Notes under the pieces: generated by a model
What the model was told of the DNA's origin: nothing
Databases searched by the model: none
What the model saw: only the letters and a program-made list of their open reading frames with translations
Position numbers and translations under genes: made by a program
Shown here: piece after piece, positions 25,406-32,853 of the stretch
Layout of the letters: each line of letters opens with the position of its first letter
How positions within the stretch are numbered: the stretch's first letter is position 1
Source: Acidobacteriota bacterium
GTDB taxonomy: Bacteria; Acidobacteriota; Terriglobia; Terriglobales; Acidobacteriaceae
Assembly: GCA_021828835.1 (NCBI GenBank)
Contig: JAJZCY010000005.1
Location: forward strand, 1 to 37,161
Direction: 5' to 3'
DNA: 37,161 nt

Positions 25406-26829
25406 CGTCCGATCTTCTCCTGTTCGATGTGCCGGACTTCAATCTGGAGCCCTGCGCGCCCGCGCAAGTGCTGTGCGAGCTGCTCGGCCAGGTAAACGGA
25501 GCGGTGCTGGCCGCCGGTGCAGCCGAACGAGATCATCAGGTTGGCAAAGCCGCGCCGCTGATACTCCGCCACGCTCATGTCGGCCAGCGAGAAGACATGC
25601 TCCAGATATTGGCGGACGCGCGGGTCGGGGGCTAGATAGTCGATCACGCACTGATCTTTGCCGTTGAAGGCGCGGAAGCGCTCTTCGCGGCCGGGGTTGG
25701 GCAGGCTGCGGGCGTCGAAGACGAAGCCGCCCCCGTTGCCGGACGGGTCGCGGGGCATTTCGCGATGGAAGGAGAAGCTGAAGATGCGCACGGTGAGCGG
25801 CGTAGAAGACGGGGCCAGCGATTGCAGCTTCTCCGAGGCGGCGATGCGGTCCAGAGCCTCGAGGAGCGCGGGCAGCGCGATGGGTAACTTCACATGGCCG
25901 GCCAGCCAGCGCAGGTTCTGGAGCGCGAAGGGCACGCTCTCCAGGAAGTGCGGCTTGCGCTCGTAGAAGCCGCGGAATCCATAGGCGCCCAGCGCCTGCA
26001 GGATGCGCACGTAGACGTAGGCGTAGTAATGATCCAGGAACGCGGCGCGGTCGACGGGGATGTAGGCGGCCAGGCAGTCGAGATAGTGGTCCAGCAGTTC
26101 CTGGCGGAGCTTCGGCGGCAGGTTGGCTTTGGCGTCGTAGAGCAGGGAAGCGATGTCGTACTGGAGCGCGCCCTTGCGGCCTCCCTGGTAGTCGACGAAC
26201 CACGGCTTGCCCTCGCGCAGCATCACATTGCGGGATTGGAAGTCGCGGTAGAGAAAGAAGTCATGCGGCGCGGCCAGCAGGAAGCGGGTGAGAGCGCCGA
26301 AGTCGTCTTCGAGCGCCTGCTCGTTGAAGGGCACCCCGGCCAGGCGCAGGAAGTAGTACTTGAAGTAGTTGAGATCCCAGGCGATGGACTGGCTGTCGAA
26401 GCTCGCGCGGGGGTAGCAGACGCTGTAATCGAGATCGCGGCCGGCCTCCACCTGAAAGCGGGGCAGGGCAGCGACGGTCTTGCGGTAGGCTTCCACAGCC
26501 TCGGGAGCGATCGCATCGCCGGAGCGGTGAGCGCCGAGGAAATCAAAGAGCGTGGTATCGCCGAGATCCTCTTCGAGATAAGCGCCGGCTTCGAGGTCCT
26601 GCGCGTAGATCTCCGGCACGGGCAGGCCATGCTGGCGGAAGTGGCGGGAGAACTCCAGGAAGGCGAGATTTTCTTCGCGCACCGCATGCAGAACCCCAAT
26701 GGCGGTGACGCCGCGGCCGCTGAGGCGAACGATGGCGCGGCCGGAGCCGCCGAGCTGGCCTTGCAGGGGGACGGCGCTCTCCGGCGCGTAGTGAAAGCGC
26801 TGCTCAAAGAGGCGCTCGAGAAGGTTCAT
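25402..26829 (-). CDS. Fusion protein: APH/AmgK-like sugar kinase plus RapZ C-terminal domain
   Basis: In this 475-residue protein, residues 1 to about 330 are an aminoglycoside-phosphotransferase-fold kinase: catalytic loop FFLYRDFQSRNVMLR (the HxDxxxxN-type motif) and the metal-binding aspartate in FVDYQGGRKGALQYDIASLLYDA. AmgK, which phosphorylates MurNAc and GlcNAc at the anomeric carbon, has this form. Residues about 345-475 match the C-terminal domain of RapZ/YvcJ: FVFDARSLPNPG, DYLAPDPRVRQYLEH and the phosphate-binding signature SFGCTGGQHRSVYLAEQLA. The P-loop domain of RapZ is absent and replaced by the kinase. In E. coli this C-terminal domain binds glucosamine-6-phosphate and small RNAs. 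The start at 26829 is the first internal ATG; no strong ribosome-binding site is seen. The gene overlaps the MurU-like gene by 4 nt, which argues for a joint function in amino-sugar salvage. Confidence 0.85.
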   Translation of the reverse strand: MNLLERLFEQRFHYAPESAVPLQGQLGGSGRAIVRLSGRGVTAIGVLHAVREENLAFLEFSRHFRQHGLPVPEIYAQDLEAGAYLEEDLGDTTLFDFLGAHRSGDAIAPEAVEAYRKTVAALPRFQVEAGRDLDYSVCYPRASFDSQSIAWDLNYFKYYFLRLAGVPFNEQALEDDFGALTRFLLAAPHDFFLYRDFQSRNVMLREGKPWFVDYQGGRKGALQYDIASLLYDAKANLPPKLRQELLDHYLDCLAAYIPVDRAAFLDHYYAYVYVRILQALGAYGFRGFYERKPHFLESVPFALQNLRWLAGHVKLPIALPALLEALDRIAASEKLQSLAPSSTPLTVRIFSFSFHREMPRDPSGNGGGFVFDARSLPNPGREERFRAFNGKDQCVIDYLAPDPRVRQYLEHVFSLADMSVAEYQRRGFANLMISFGCTGGQHRSVYLAEQLAQHLRGRAGLQIEVRHIEQEKIGR

Positions 26830-26909
26830 CTGGTTTGCGGGTGTGTGGCTCACGCTCTTCAAACCATACCGGCGGGGAGGAAAGCGGCGCAAGGCGAGGC
26901 GGAGTTGAA

Positions 26910-27923
26910 TCAGTGGGCGAGCGGAGACTCGTTGGCGAGGATGCGGTAGAGCGTGGAGCGGGAGATCTGCAACTGGCGCGCGGCGCGGAGTTTGTTGCCG
27001 CGATTCAGGTCAAGGACGTACTGAACGTGGTGGCGGATGACGGCGTCGAGGGAGAGGTCGAGGGGATTGCCGGCCCAGCCGGGATTGCCGGCCGAGCCGG
27101 GATGGGCGGCGGGGCCGGGCCGGGCGGCGAAGGCTGCTTCCAGGGACGAGCTGAATGGGGATGCGCCGGGCTCGGGCAGGGCCAGGTCGACGGGGCGGAT
27201 GGTGCCATTGGCGGCTTCGAGCAGCGCGGCTTCGAGTACGGAGGCGAGCTCGCGGACATTGCCCGGCCAGTTGTGCTGGAGCAGGCGGGCGAGGGTGCCG
27301 GGGCCGAGCGCGACGGGGCGCTGCTGATAGCGGAGGCAGAGGCGCTCGAGCAGGAACTGAGCGAGCGGAGCAATATCTTCGCGGCGCTGGCGCAGCGGCG
27401 GCACGGCGAAGCGGATGGCGGTCAGGCGGAAGGCGAGATCGGGCAAAAAGAGGCCCTGGCCGGCCATCTGGCGGAGCGAGGATTGCGCGGAGGCCAGCAC
27501 CACGGCCCGGCCCGGAGGACGATCCTGCAAGCTCTTCAGCACTCCCAGCAGCAGGTTCTGTCCGGGCGGGGCGAGCAGGTCGACGCGGTCGAGATAGGTG
27601 TAGCCGGCCAGGGTGCCGGGATCGGCGTCGGTGGCCAACCACTCGCGGGCATCGCGGCGCTGAAAGCTGGTTGCCGCCAGCGGCGAGCGCGCAAACAGGT
27701 AGCGCGCCAGGGTCTGCTTGCCCGAGCCGGCCTCGCCTTCGAGAGCCGCCACCCACAGATGCGGCGCCGCCATCTCGGCCTGCGTTAACAGCTTGCGCCA
27801 GGCGGGGCTGATCCCGACTGCCGGCGGAATGGAGCGATCGACGCCCGGGTGGGGGGGCGGTGCGGTGGAACTCACGGTGGCGGGCGAGGGCTGGCGATCG
27901 AAATGCGCGGAGTCCTGCATCAT
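26910..27923 (-). CDS. Degenerate sigma-54-type AAA+ regulator with C-terminal Fis helix-turn-helix
   Basis: The 337-residue protein has an AAA+ domain related to sigma-54 activators: Walker A GEAGSGKQTLAR, the sensor II-type region FRLTAIRFAVPPLRQRREDIAPLAQFLL, and NWPGNVRELASVLEAALLEA. The C-terminus is a Fis-type helix-turn-helix (NRGNKLRAARQLQISRSTLYRIL). Three parts are altered: the GAFTGA loop that touches sigma-54 is missing (the protein is shorter there by roughly 25-30 residues), Walker B reads YTYLDRVDLL with Arg in place of the Glu, and the sensor I region reads ASAQSSL. It therefore probably cannot activate sigma-54 and may act as a repressor or ATP-binding switch. A Gly/Pro/Asn-rich linker (PGSAGNPGWAGNP) precedes the DNA-binding part. 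The gene is 80 bp upstream of the kinase-RapZ gene on the same strand. The ATG is preceded by gaggga. Confidence 0.8.
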   Translation of the reverse strand: MMQDSAHFDRQPSPATVSSTAPPPHPGVDRSIPPAVGISPAWRKLLTQAEMAAPHLWVAALEGEAGSGKQTLARYLFARSPLAATSFQRRDAREWLATDADPGTLAGYTYLDRVDLLAPPGQNLLLGVLKSLQDRPPGRAVVLASAQSSLRQMAGQGLFLPDLAFRLTAIRFAVPPLRQRREDIAPLAQFLLERLCLRYQQRPVALGPGTLARLLQHNWPGNVRELASVLEAALLEAANGTIRPVDLALPEPGASPFSSSLEAAFAARPGPAAHPGSAGNPGWAGNPLDLSLDAVIRHHVQYVLDLNRGNKLRAARQLQISRSTLYRILANESPLAH

Positions 27924-28043
27924 CCGGGTCCCTCGTCTCCAGGATTCTGGGCGGTCTGTCCGCCCACGAGGGATCTATCGGCGGCCCGGGTCAAAACATG
28001 AAGAGAAAGCCAGCAGCCAATGGCTCGACGCAGGTTTCTAGGC

Positions 28044-28544
28044 TCAGGGAAGCGGATCGAGAGTTTGTTCGCTGGATGGCGCGGCCTGCCGGCTGCGGCG
28101 GGCGCGCAGGGCAAGCGTGGCCGAGCGGTGGCAGCGCAGGCACAGGGTGCGGATATTGGCGAGGTCGCACTGGCCGCCGCCCTCGGCGACGGGCAGGATG
28201 TGATCGGCGTCCCAGAGCGACTTGCGGGAGCGGCGCTTGAGCCCCCAGTAGGCAAGCAGGGCCTGGCGGCGAATACCGCCCGAGGCGCGCAGGCGGCGCT
28301 CGGCGGCAAGCGTATCGAGGCCGCAGCCGGCGCAGATGCCGCGGTCGCGGCGGAGCACCTGTTCGCGCAGATAGGCCGGCTGGGAGCGCAGCTTCCACTC
28401 ATGCACGCAGAACTCGGAGCAGAAGGTGTAGCGGCCGCGCGGCACCTCCAGCGAACACCAGCGGCACAGGCCGCGGCCGTTGGGGCCGCGGGGGATCGAC
28501 TTGCGATCGACCCATCCGCCCGACATGGTGCGCTCAGTGCTCAT
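28044..28544 (-). CDS. HNH endonuclease family protein
   Basis: The 166-residue protein carries two zinc-finger-like Cys pairs (LCRWCSLEVPRGRYTFCSEFCVHEW and GICAGCGLD) and a C-terminal HNH motif: DADHILPVAEGGGQCDLANIRTLCLRCHRSAT, with the DH pair, the Asn and a CxxCH. The fold binds and cuts DNA with a metal ion; the biological role is not clear, and such stand-alone HNH proteins are found in phage defence, mobile elements and DNA repair. It starts at ATG 28544 with aaaaagg upstream. It is first in a minus-strand series (HNH, AAA+/Fis, kinase-RapZ, MurU-like) with a 120-bp gap to the next gene, so it may be separate. No mobile-element signs are seen. Confidence 0.85.
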   Translation of the reverse strand: MSTERTMSGGWVDRKSIPRGPNGRGLCRWCSLEVPRGRYTFCSEFCVHEWKLRSQPAYLREQVLRRDRGICAGCGLDTLAAERRLRASGGIRRQALLAYWGLKRRSRKSLWDADHILPVAEGGGQCDLANIRTLCLRCHRSATLALRARRSRQAAPSSEQTLDPLP

Positions 28545-29060
28545 GCCTTTTTTCTACATGAGCGCCCAATCGACGCGGCAGTGCCGGCGGAGGGGAGGAA
28601 TAAACAACGTCACGAGCGCGGCTGAGCCGGCTCTGTCCAGCAGGCGGGGGCAAATCTTTCCTGTCGGTGCAGTTCTGTATCGGAACAGCCTGTGGAGGCG
28701 GGCTCCGCATCTGATGAACCGAGGATGAGAATGGGCCGCGAGGAGGAACCCTGAGCAGTTTCCGCAAGCATCGTGCCCGGGGGCGGCTTGCACTGCAAAG
28801 GGCTTGGCGGCACGCACTCGACAAAGAACGAACGCCACAGGGCATGGCTGCCCGGCACACGGCTGCCTGGCAGGCTGCTGCCGGCTGGCTGCCTGCAAAC
28901 ACCACGACCGGCCGACGAGCGGCTGAGCGCACCGGCAACGGCGCCGCCCGGTGCTCTACGCACGAGCACAACTGAAAACTCGCCTGAGCTTGGCCGGGCC
29001 GCAATGCGCTTCTCTGCGGCGGTCCCGTATCGAGGGGCAGAGAGGGACCATTGCTCATTC
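28545..29060. other. 516-bp intergenic region before recQ; no gene recognised
   Basis: The ORF track shows only shadow-type frames here (minus-strand Ser/Arg/Pro-rich, plus-strand Gly/Thr-rich) with no homology I can see. The part near 28855-28910 is a low-complexity run of gctgcctgg/ggctgctgc units with a short palindrome gcctggcaggc. The region separates divergent HNH and recQ genes and must contain their promoters, but I cannot point to clear -35/-10 pairs. It is unusually long for this gene-dense window. Confidence 0.35.
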
Positions 29061-30530
29061 ATGAAAAGAACTTTTGACGTCAACGAGATCGCCGCCGCGG
29101 CCAAGCGGCTTTTGGGCTTCGAACATCTGCGCTCCGGCCAGGAAGAGGCGATCCGCTCCCTGCTGGAAGGACGGGACACGGTGTTGGTGGCGCCCACGGG
29201 GTCGGGCAAGTCGGCGGTCTACCAGATTGCGGGGAGCCTGCTGAAGGGCACCACGGTGATCGTCTCGCCGCTGCTGGCGCTGCAAAAGGATCAGGCGGAG
29301 TCGATCGAGGCGAGCCGCCTGGCCGATCCGGCGGTGGTGAACTCGACGCTGAGTGCGAGCGAGCAGCGCCATGAGCTGCAGCGGATTGAAGACGGGGATG
29401 CGGAGTTCTTATTCCTGGCACCGGAGCAATTTCACCGCGAGGAGATCAAAGAGCGGCTGAAGGCGGCGCAGGTCGCGCTGTTCGCGGTGGACGAAGCCCA
29501 CTGCGTCAGCCAGTGGGGCCATGACTTCAGGCCCGATTACCTGGAGCTGGCCGGAGCCATCGAGGCGCTCGGCCGGCCGGTGACGCTGGCCATGACGGCG
29601 ACCGCCTCCAACGAGGTGCGGAGCGAGATGGTGGAGAGACTGCGGCTGAGAGACCCCAAGGTGATTGTGCGCGGCTTCGACCGGCCCAACATCTCTCTGC
29701 GCGTGGACAGCTTCGCAAGAGAGCCGGAGAAGCTGGAGGCGGTAATGCGGCGGGTGGGCTTCGCCGATAAGCCGGGCATCGTCTATGTGGCGACGCATCA
29801 CCACGCCGAGTCGCTGGCGGCGGAGCTCAAGGACCGCGGCGTGGAGGCGCTGGCCTACCACGGCGGCATGAAATCCAAGGATCGCGACTCCATCCAGGAC
29901 CGGTTCATGAGCGGTGAGGTGCCGGTGATCGTGGCCACCAATGCTTTTGGCATGGGCGTGGACAAGCCCGACATCCGGTTTGTGTATCACGCCGATGTGA
30001 GTGAATCGCTGGACGGTTATTACCAGGAGATCGGCCGGGCCGGCCGGGATGGCCAGCCGGCCGAGGCGGTGCTGTTCTATCGCACCCGCGACATCGCCGC
30101 ACAGCGCTACAAGACCGGCGCCGGCAAGGTGGATCCGCAGCAACTGGAGTCGGTGGCCAACGTATTGGCGAGCCCGGACAAGACCAAGACCTCGGAGGAT
30201 GTGAGCCGGGAAACCGGCATCTCGGCACGCAAGCTGACCAACATTCTGCACAAGTTCGAGGAGGCGGGGGCGGCGCGCAAACTGGCTTCGGGGCAGATTC
30301 GGCTGGAGAGCGAGCAGTCGGCCGCGGAGATGGCCGAGGCGGCGCGCCGCCAGCAGGAGTCGCTGAAGGAACAGCGCATCCGCCGCCTGGAGCAGATGCG
30401 CGAATACGCGGAGACGCGCGGCTGCCGGCGGGAGTTTCTGATGCGCTACTTCGGCGACGACTACACCGGTCCGTGCGGGAACTGCGATCGCTGCGAGGCG
30501 GCAGGGGCGTTGCAGGCGCGGCGCGCCTGA
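29061..30530 (+). CDS. recQ: RecQ-family ATP-dependent DNA helicase with rearranged C-terminus
   Basis: The 489-residue superfamily 2 helicase includes: motif 0/I GFEHLRSGQEEAIRSLLEGRDTVLVAPTGSGKSAVY, DEAH box and the aromatic-rich loop FAVDEAHCVSQWGHDFRPDY, MTATAS, and motifs IV-VI (YHGGMKSKDRD, VATNAFGMGVDKPDIRFVYH, YYQEIGRAGRDGQ). After motif VI a winged-helix-like segment (KLTNILHKFEEAGAARKL) and a basic coiled helix come before the zinc site CRREFLMRYFGDDYTGPCGNCDRC, which is at the very C-terminus. In E. coli RecQ the zinc site directly follows the helicase core, then the winged helix and HRDC domain; HRDC is absent here. It unwinds 3'-5' branched DNA during repair and fork processing. 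I chose ATG 29061 (upstream gaggga at 12 nt); the ORF-track start at 28773 gives a low-complexity extension. Confidence 0.9.
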   Translation: MKRTFDVNEIAAAAKRLLGFEHLRSGQEEAIRSLLEGRDTVLVAPTGSGKSAVYQIAGSLLKGTTVIVSPLLALQKDQAESIEASRLADPAVVNSTLSASEQRHELQRIEDGDAEFLFLAPEQFHREEIKERLKAAQVALFAVDEAHCVSQWGHDFRPDYLELAGAIEALGRPVTLAMTATASNEVRSEMVERLRLRDPKVIVRGFDRPNISLRVDSFAREPEKLEAVMRRVGFADKPGIVYVATHHHAESLAAELKDRGVEALAYHGGMKSKDRDSIQDRFMSGEVPVIVATNAFGMGVDKPDIRFVYHADVSESLDGYYQEIGRAGRDGQPAEAVLFYRTRDIAAQRYKTGAGKVDPQQLESVANVLASPDKTKTSEDVSRETGISARKLTNILHKFEEAGAARKLASGQIRLESEQSAAEMAEAARRQQESLKEQRIRRLEQMREYAETRGCRREFLMRYFGDDYTGPCGNCDRCEAAGALQARRA

Positions 30531-30720
30531 GGACCGGCCTCTCGTCTCGAAGGGCTCAGCCTGACAAGAGCAGCCTTGCCCGCGATGCCGGCGTCGCGGG
30601 CGAGGCACGTGTGGGGCGGCAGCTCCCAGCACAGCCTGCCGCGAGGCCGGCGCCGCGTCGCCGGCGGGCGAGTATCCTAAAGAGAGCAGGACGATTCTCA
30701 TTCCCAACAAGGTTTTCGAT
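30531..30720 (+). other. 190-bp intergenic region with GC-rich hairpins, between recQ and proC
   Basis: Besides the hairpin at 30575-30604, a second short inverted repeat ccggcg/cgccgg occurs near 30651. TATCCT near 30673 could be a -10 for proC. No ORF is supported. Confidence 0.35.
30575..30604 (+). terminator. GC-rich hairpin after recQ
   Basis: cttgcccgcga and tcgcgggcgag form an 11-bp stem (one G:U pair) with an 8-nt loop, about 45 bp after the recQ stop. There is no U-tail, as with other hairpins in this genome segment. Confidence 0.35.
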
Positions 30721-31575
30721 ATGGAAGAGATGGCCGTCGAGGCAAATCAGACGCCGGCGCAGTTGCCGCAGGTGCGGGTAGCGGTGTTGGGCGCGGGCAA
30801 GATGGGAGGCATTCTGCTGCAGGCCTTCCTGAAGCAGAACCTGTTTGCGCCCGAGCAGATCCACGCTACCGTGGCCCACGAAGAGCGGGCGGTGGCGCTG
30901 AGCACGCAGTGGGGAGTCGATGTCAGCGTCGATAACCTGGCGGCCGCGCAGCAGGCGGACCTGATCATGGTCGGCGTGAAGCCGTTTCAGGTGCCGGACC
31001 TGATCGAGCAGATCAGGCCGGCGCTGACGCCGAAGAAGACCATCGTTTCCTTTGCGGCCTCGGTGAAGACGCGGGCCATCGAGGAGGCAGCGGGGATGGA
31101 GATCGCGGTGATCCGCGCCATGCCCAACACGCCTTCGGCGCTGGGTGCGGGCGTGGCCGCACTGTGCCGCGGGCGGTTCGTCTCTGAGCCGCAGATGGAG
31201 CTGGCGCAGCGGATGTTCGAGACGGTGGGCCGCACCGTGACCGTGGACGAAAAGCACATGGACGCGGTGACCGGCCTCTCCGGCTCGGGTCCGGCCTATG
31301 TGTACATCATCATTGAGGCGCTGGCGGAGGCGGGCGTGAAGGTCGGCTTGCCGCGTGATGTCGCCACGCAACTGGCGGCGCAGACGGCCTTTGGCGCGTC
31401 GAAGATGGTGCTGGAGACGGGCTATCATCCGGCGTTGCTGAAGGACGCGGTGACCACGCCCGCGGGGTGCACCATCGACGGCATCCTGGAGCTGGAGGAG
31501 GGTGGACTGCGCGTGACCCTCATCAAAGCGGTCATGCGGGCCACCGAGCGGGCGCGGCAATTGGCAGCAGGATAG
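30721..31575 (+). CDS. proC: Pyrroline-5-carboxylate reductase
   Basis: The 284-residue NAD(P)H-dependent enzyme makes the last step of proline synthesis. It has the dinucleotide fold VAVLGAGKMGGILLQAFLK, the conserved IRAMPNTPSALGAGVAALC, and the C-terminal signature VTGLSGSGPAYVYIIIEALAEAG, DAVTTPAGCTIDGILELEEGGLRV. The start is ATG 30721 with aagg at short spacing; the first 15 residues (MEEMAVEANQTPAQL) are a hydrophilic extension, and an ATG nine nt later is possible. The acyltransferase gene follows 11 bp later on the same strand, so they may share a transcript. Confidence 0.95.
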   Translation: MEEMAVEANQTPAQLPQVRVAVLGAGKMGGILLQAFLKQNLFAPEQIHATVAHEERAVALSTQWGVDVSVDNLAAAQQADLIMVGVKPFQVPDLIEQIRPALTPKKTIVSFAASVKTRAIEEAAGMEIAVIRAMPNTPSALGAGVAALCRGRFVSEPQMELAQRMFETVGRTVTVDEKHMDAVTGLSGSGPAYVYIIIEALAEAGVKVGLPRDVATQLAAQTAFGASKMVLETGYHPALLKDAVTTPAGCTIDGILELEEGGLRVTLIKAVMRATERARQLAAG

Positions 31576-31586
31576 CCACGAATCGC

Positions 31587-32723
31587 ATGGGGTACGCTAC
31601 GAGAGCGACGCAGACGAAAGAGATCGCGAAGACGCTCTCGGCCGAGCCCGAGGGACGCAGGCTCACGCGTCTCTCGATGCGGCGGCCCCAGTGGCTGCCC
31701 TCCTATATTCCCGAGTTGCAGGGGCTGCGCGGGCTGGCCGTGCTGGCTGTCGTGCTCTACCACTGCAACCCCCGCCTGAAAGGTACGTGGATCTACGGCG
31801 CATCGCTGTGGGGGTGGGCCGGCGTCAACCTCTTCTTTGTGCTCTCCGGTTTCCTGATTACCAGCATCCTGCTGGAGTCGCGGAACAAGCCGAACTACTT
31901 TCGCAACTTCTACGGGCGGCGGGTGCTGCGCATCTGGCCGGTGTACGTTCTGCTGCTGGTGGTGGTGTACCTGGAAGCGCCGTGGTTCATCGGCCCCAGC
32001 ATCGGCACCGCGATCCGCACCGCGCCGTGGTGGGCCTACCTGTTGTTTTTGCAGAACCTGTTTCATCTGGACCTGCCGCCGGCGCTGGGGCCGACCTGGT
32101 CGCTGGCCATCGAGGAGCAGTTCTATTTTGTGTGGGCGCCGCTGGTACGTGTGCTGAAGCGCCCGTGGATGCTGACGGGCGCTGCGGCTGCCACCCTGAT
32201 TGCATCACCGCTGGTGCGGCACGCGGACTTCCGCTGGATGACGCCGACGCATACGCTCATCCATCTGGACGGCATCGCATGGGGCTGCCTGCTGGCGCTG
32301 GGCCTGCACCGGTTGCGCTGGAGGCGCCGCACCTGGGTGCTGCTGGGCGTGGGAGGCATGGCGGCGGGATTCTGGGCGACCGCGACGGTGGCGGGCGGGA
32401 CTGCCTTTCTTGATTCCGCGCTGGGCATCGCCTTCGCCGGCGCGGTGCTGGCGGCGATCGCCTCGACGGGCGCGCGCAATCCGCTGAATGCGGCTCTCGG
32501 CCGGGGGCCGCTGGCCTTCTACGGGCGCATCAGCTATGGGCTCTACATGATCCACATCAGTGTCTTCATCTTCTTTGGCTGGTTCGATGCGCACATGGAT
32601 CGTTACGGGATTCCCGGCAATCTGGCGGTGGTGGGCTTCCGGTTGCTTACCTCGACGCTGGCCGCCATGCTGCTGTGGTACGCCTTCGAATCGCAGATTC
32701 TGAAGTTGAAGAAATACTTCTAG
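31587..32723 (+). CDS. Acyltransferase 3 family membrane protein
   Basis: The 378-residue protein has about ten membrane helices and matches the acyltransferase-3 (OafA/NolL/OatA-type) family: the catalytic histidine block RGLAVLAVVLYH near residue 60, FFVLSGFLITSILLE, FYGRRVLRIWPVYVLLL, and PTWSLAIEEQFYFVWA. Such proteins transfer an acyl group, often acetyl, to a surface sugar, lipid or peptidoglycan. No extra SGNH domain is present, so it is the simple form. The substrate cannot be read. The start is uncertain: ATG 31587 (overlap-free, 11 bp after proC) or ATG 31677; neither has a strong ribosome-binding site. The ORF-track start at 31467 lies inside proC and is not the real one. Confidence 0.88.
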   Translation: MGYATRATQTKEIAKTLSAEPEGRRLTRLSMRRPQWLPSYIPELQGLRGLAVLAVVLYHCNPRLKGTWIYGASLWGWAGVNLFFVLSGFLITSILLESRNKPNYFRNFYGRRVLRIWPVYVLLLVVVYLEAPWFIGPSIGTAIRTAPWWAYLLFLQNLFHLDLPPALGPTWSLAIEEQFYFVWAPLVRVLKRPWMLTGAAAATLIASPLVRHADFRWMTPTHTLIHLDGIAWGCLLALGLHRLRWRRRTWVLLGVGGMAAGFWATATVAGGTAFLDSALGIAFAGAVLAAIASTGARNPLNAALGRGPLAFYGRISYGLYMIHISVFIFFGWFDAHMDRYGIPGNLAVVGFRLLTSTLAAMLLWYAFESQILKLKKYF

Positions 32724-32726
32724 CAA

Positions 32727-32757
32727 GGCAGCGAGTCAGCGAGTCAGCAGGGCAGCG
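32727..32757 (+). repeat. Dispersed intergenic repeat, copy e
   Basis: ggcagcgagtcagcgagtcagcagggcagcg begins 3 nt after the stop codon of the acyltransferase gene. It holds the full repeat consensus with tandem GAGTCAGC units. Confidence 0.55.
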
Positions 32758-32853
32758 CGCCCCGGCGCAAGAACTCGCGGGCGTGGCTTGGCGGATTCGC
32801 GGCGGTGCGGAATCGGCCGCCGGCGCCGCTGTGGCATGCGACAATCCAGAACG

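Noticed and set aside
28044-28544. HNH gene as part of a defence island or mobile element
   Set aside because: No integrase, inverted repeats, restriction or phage genes nearby, and base composition is the same as in the neighbours.
28534-29058. Minus-strand ORF (174 aa) in the 516-bp gap before recQ
   Set aside because: Ser/Arg/Cys/Pro-rich with no recognisable pattern, and overlapping the HNH gene start; composition is that of non-coding GC-rich DNA.
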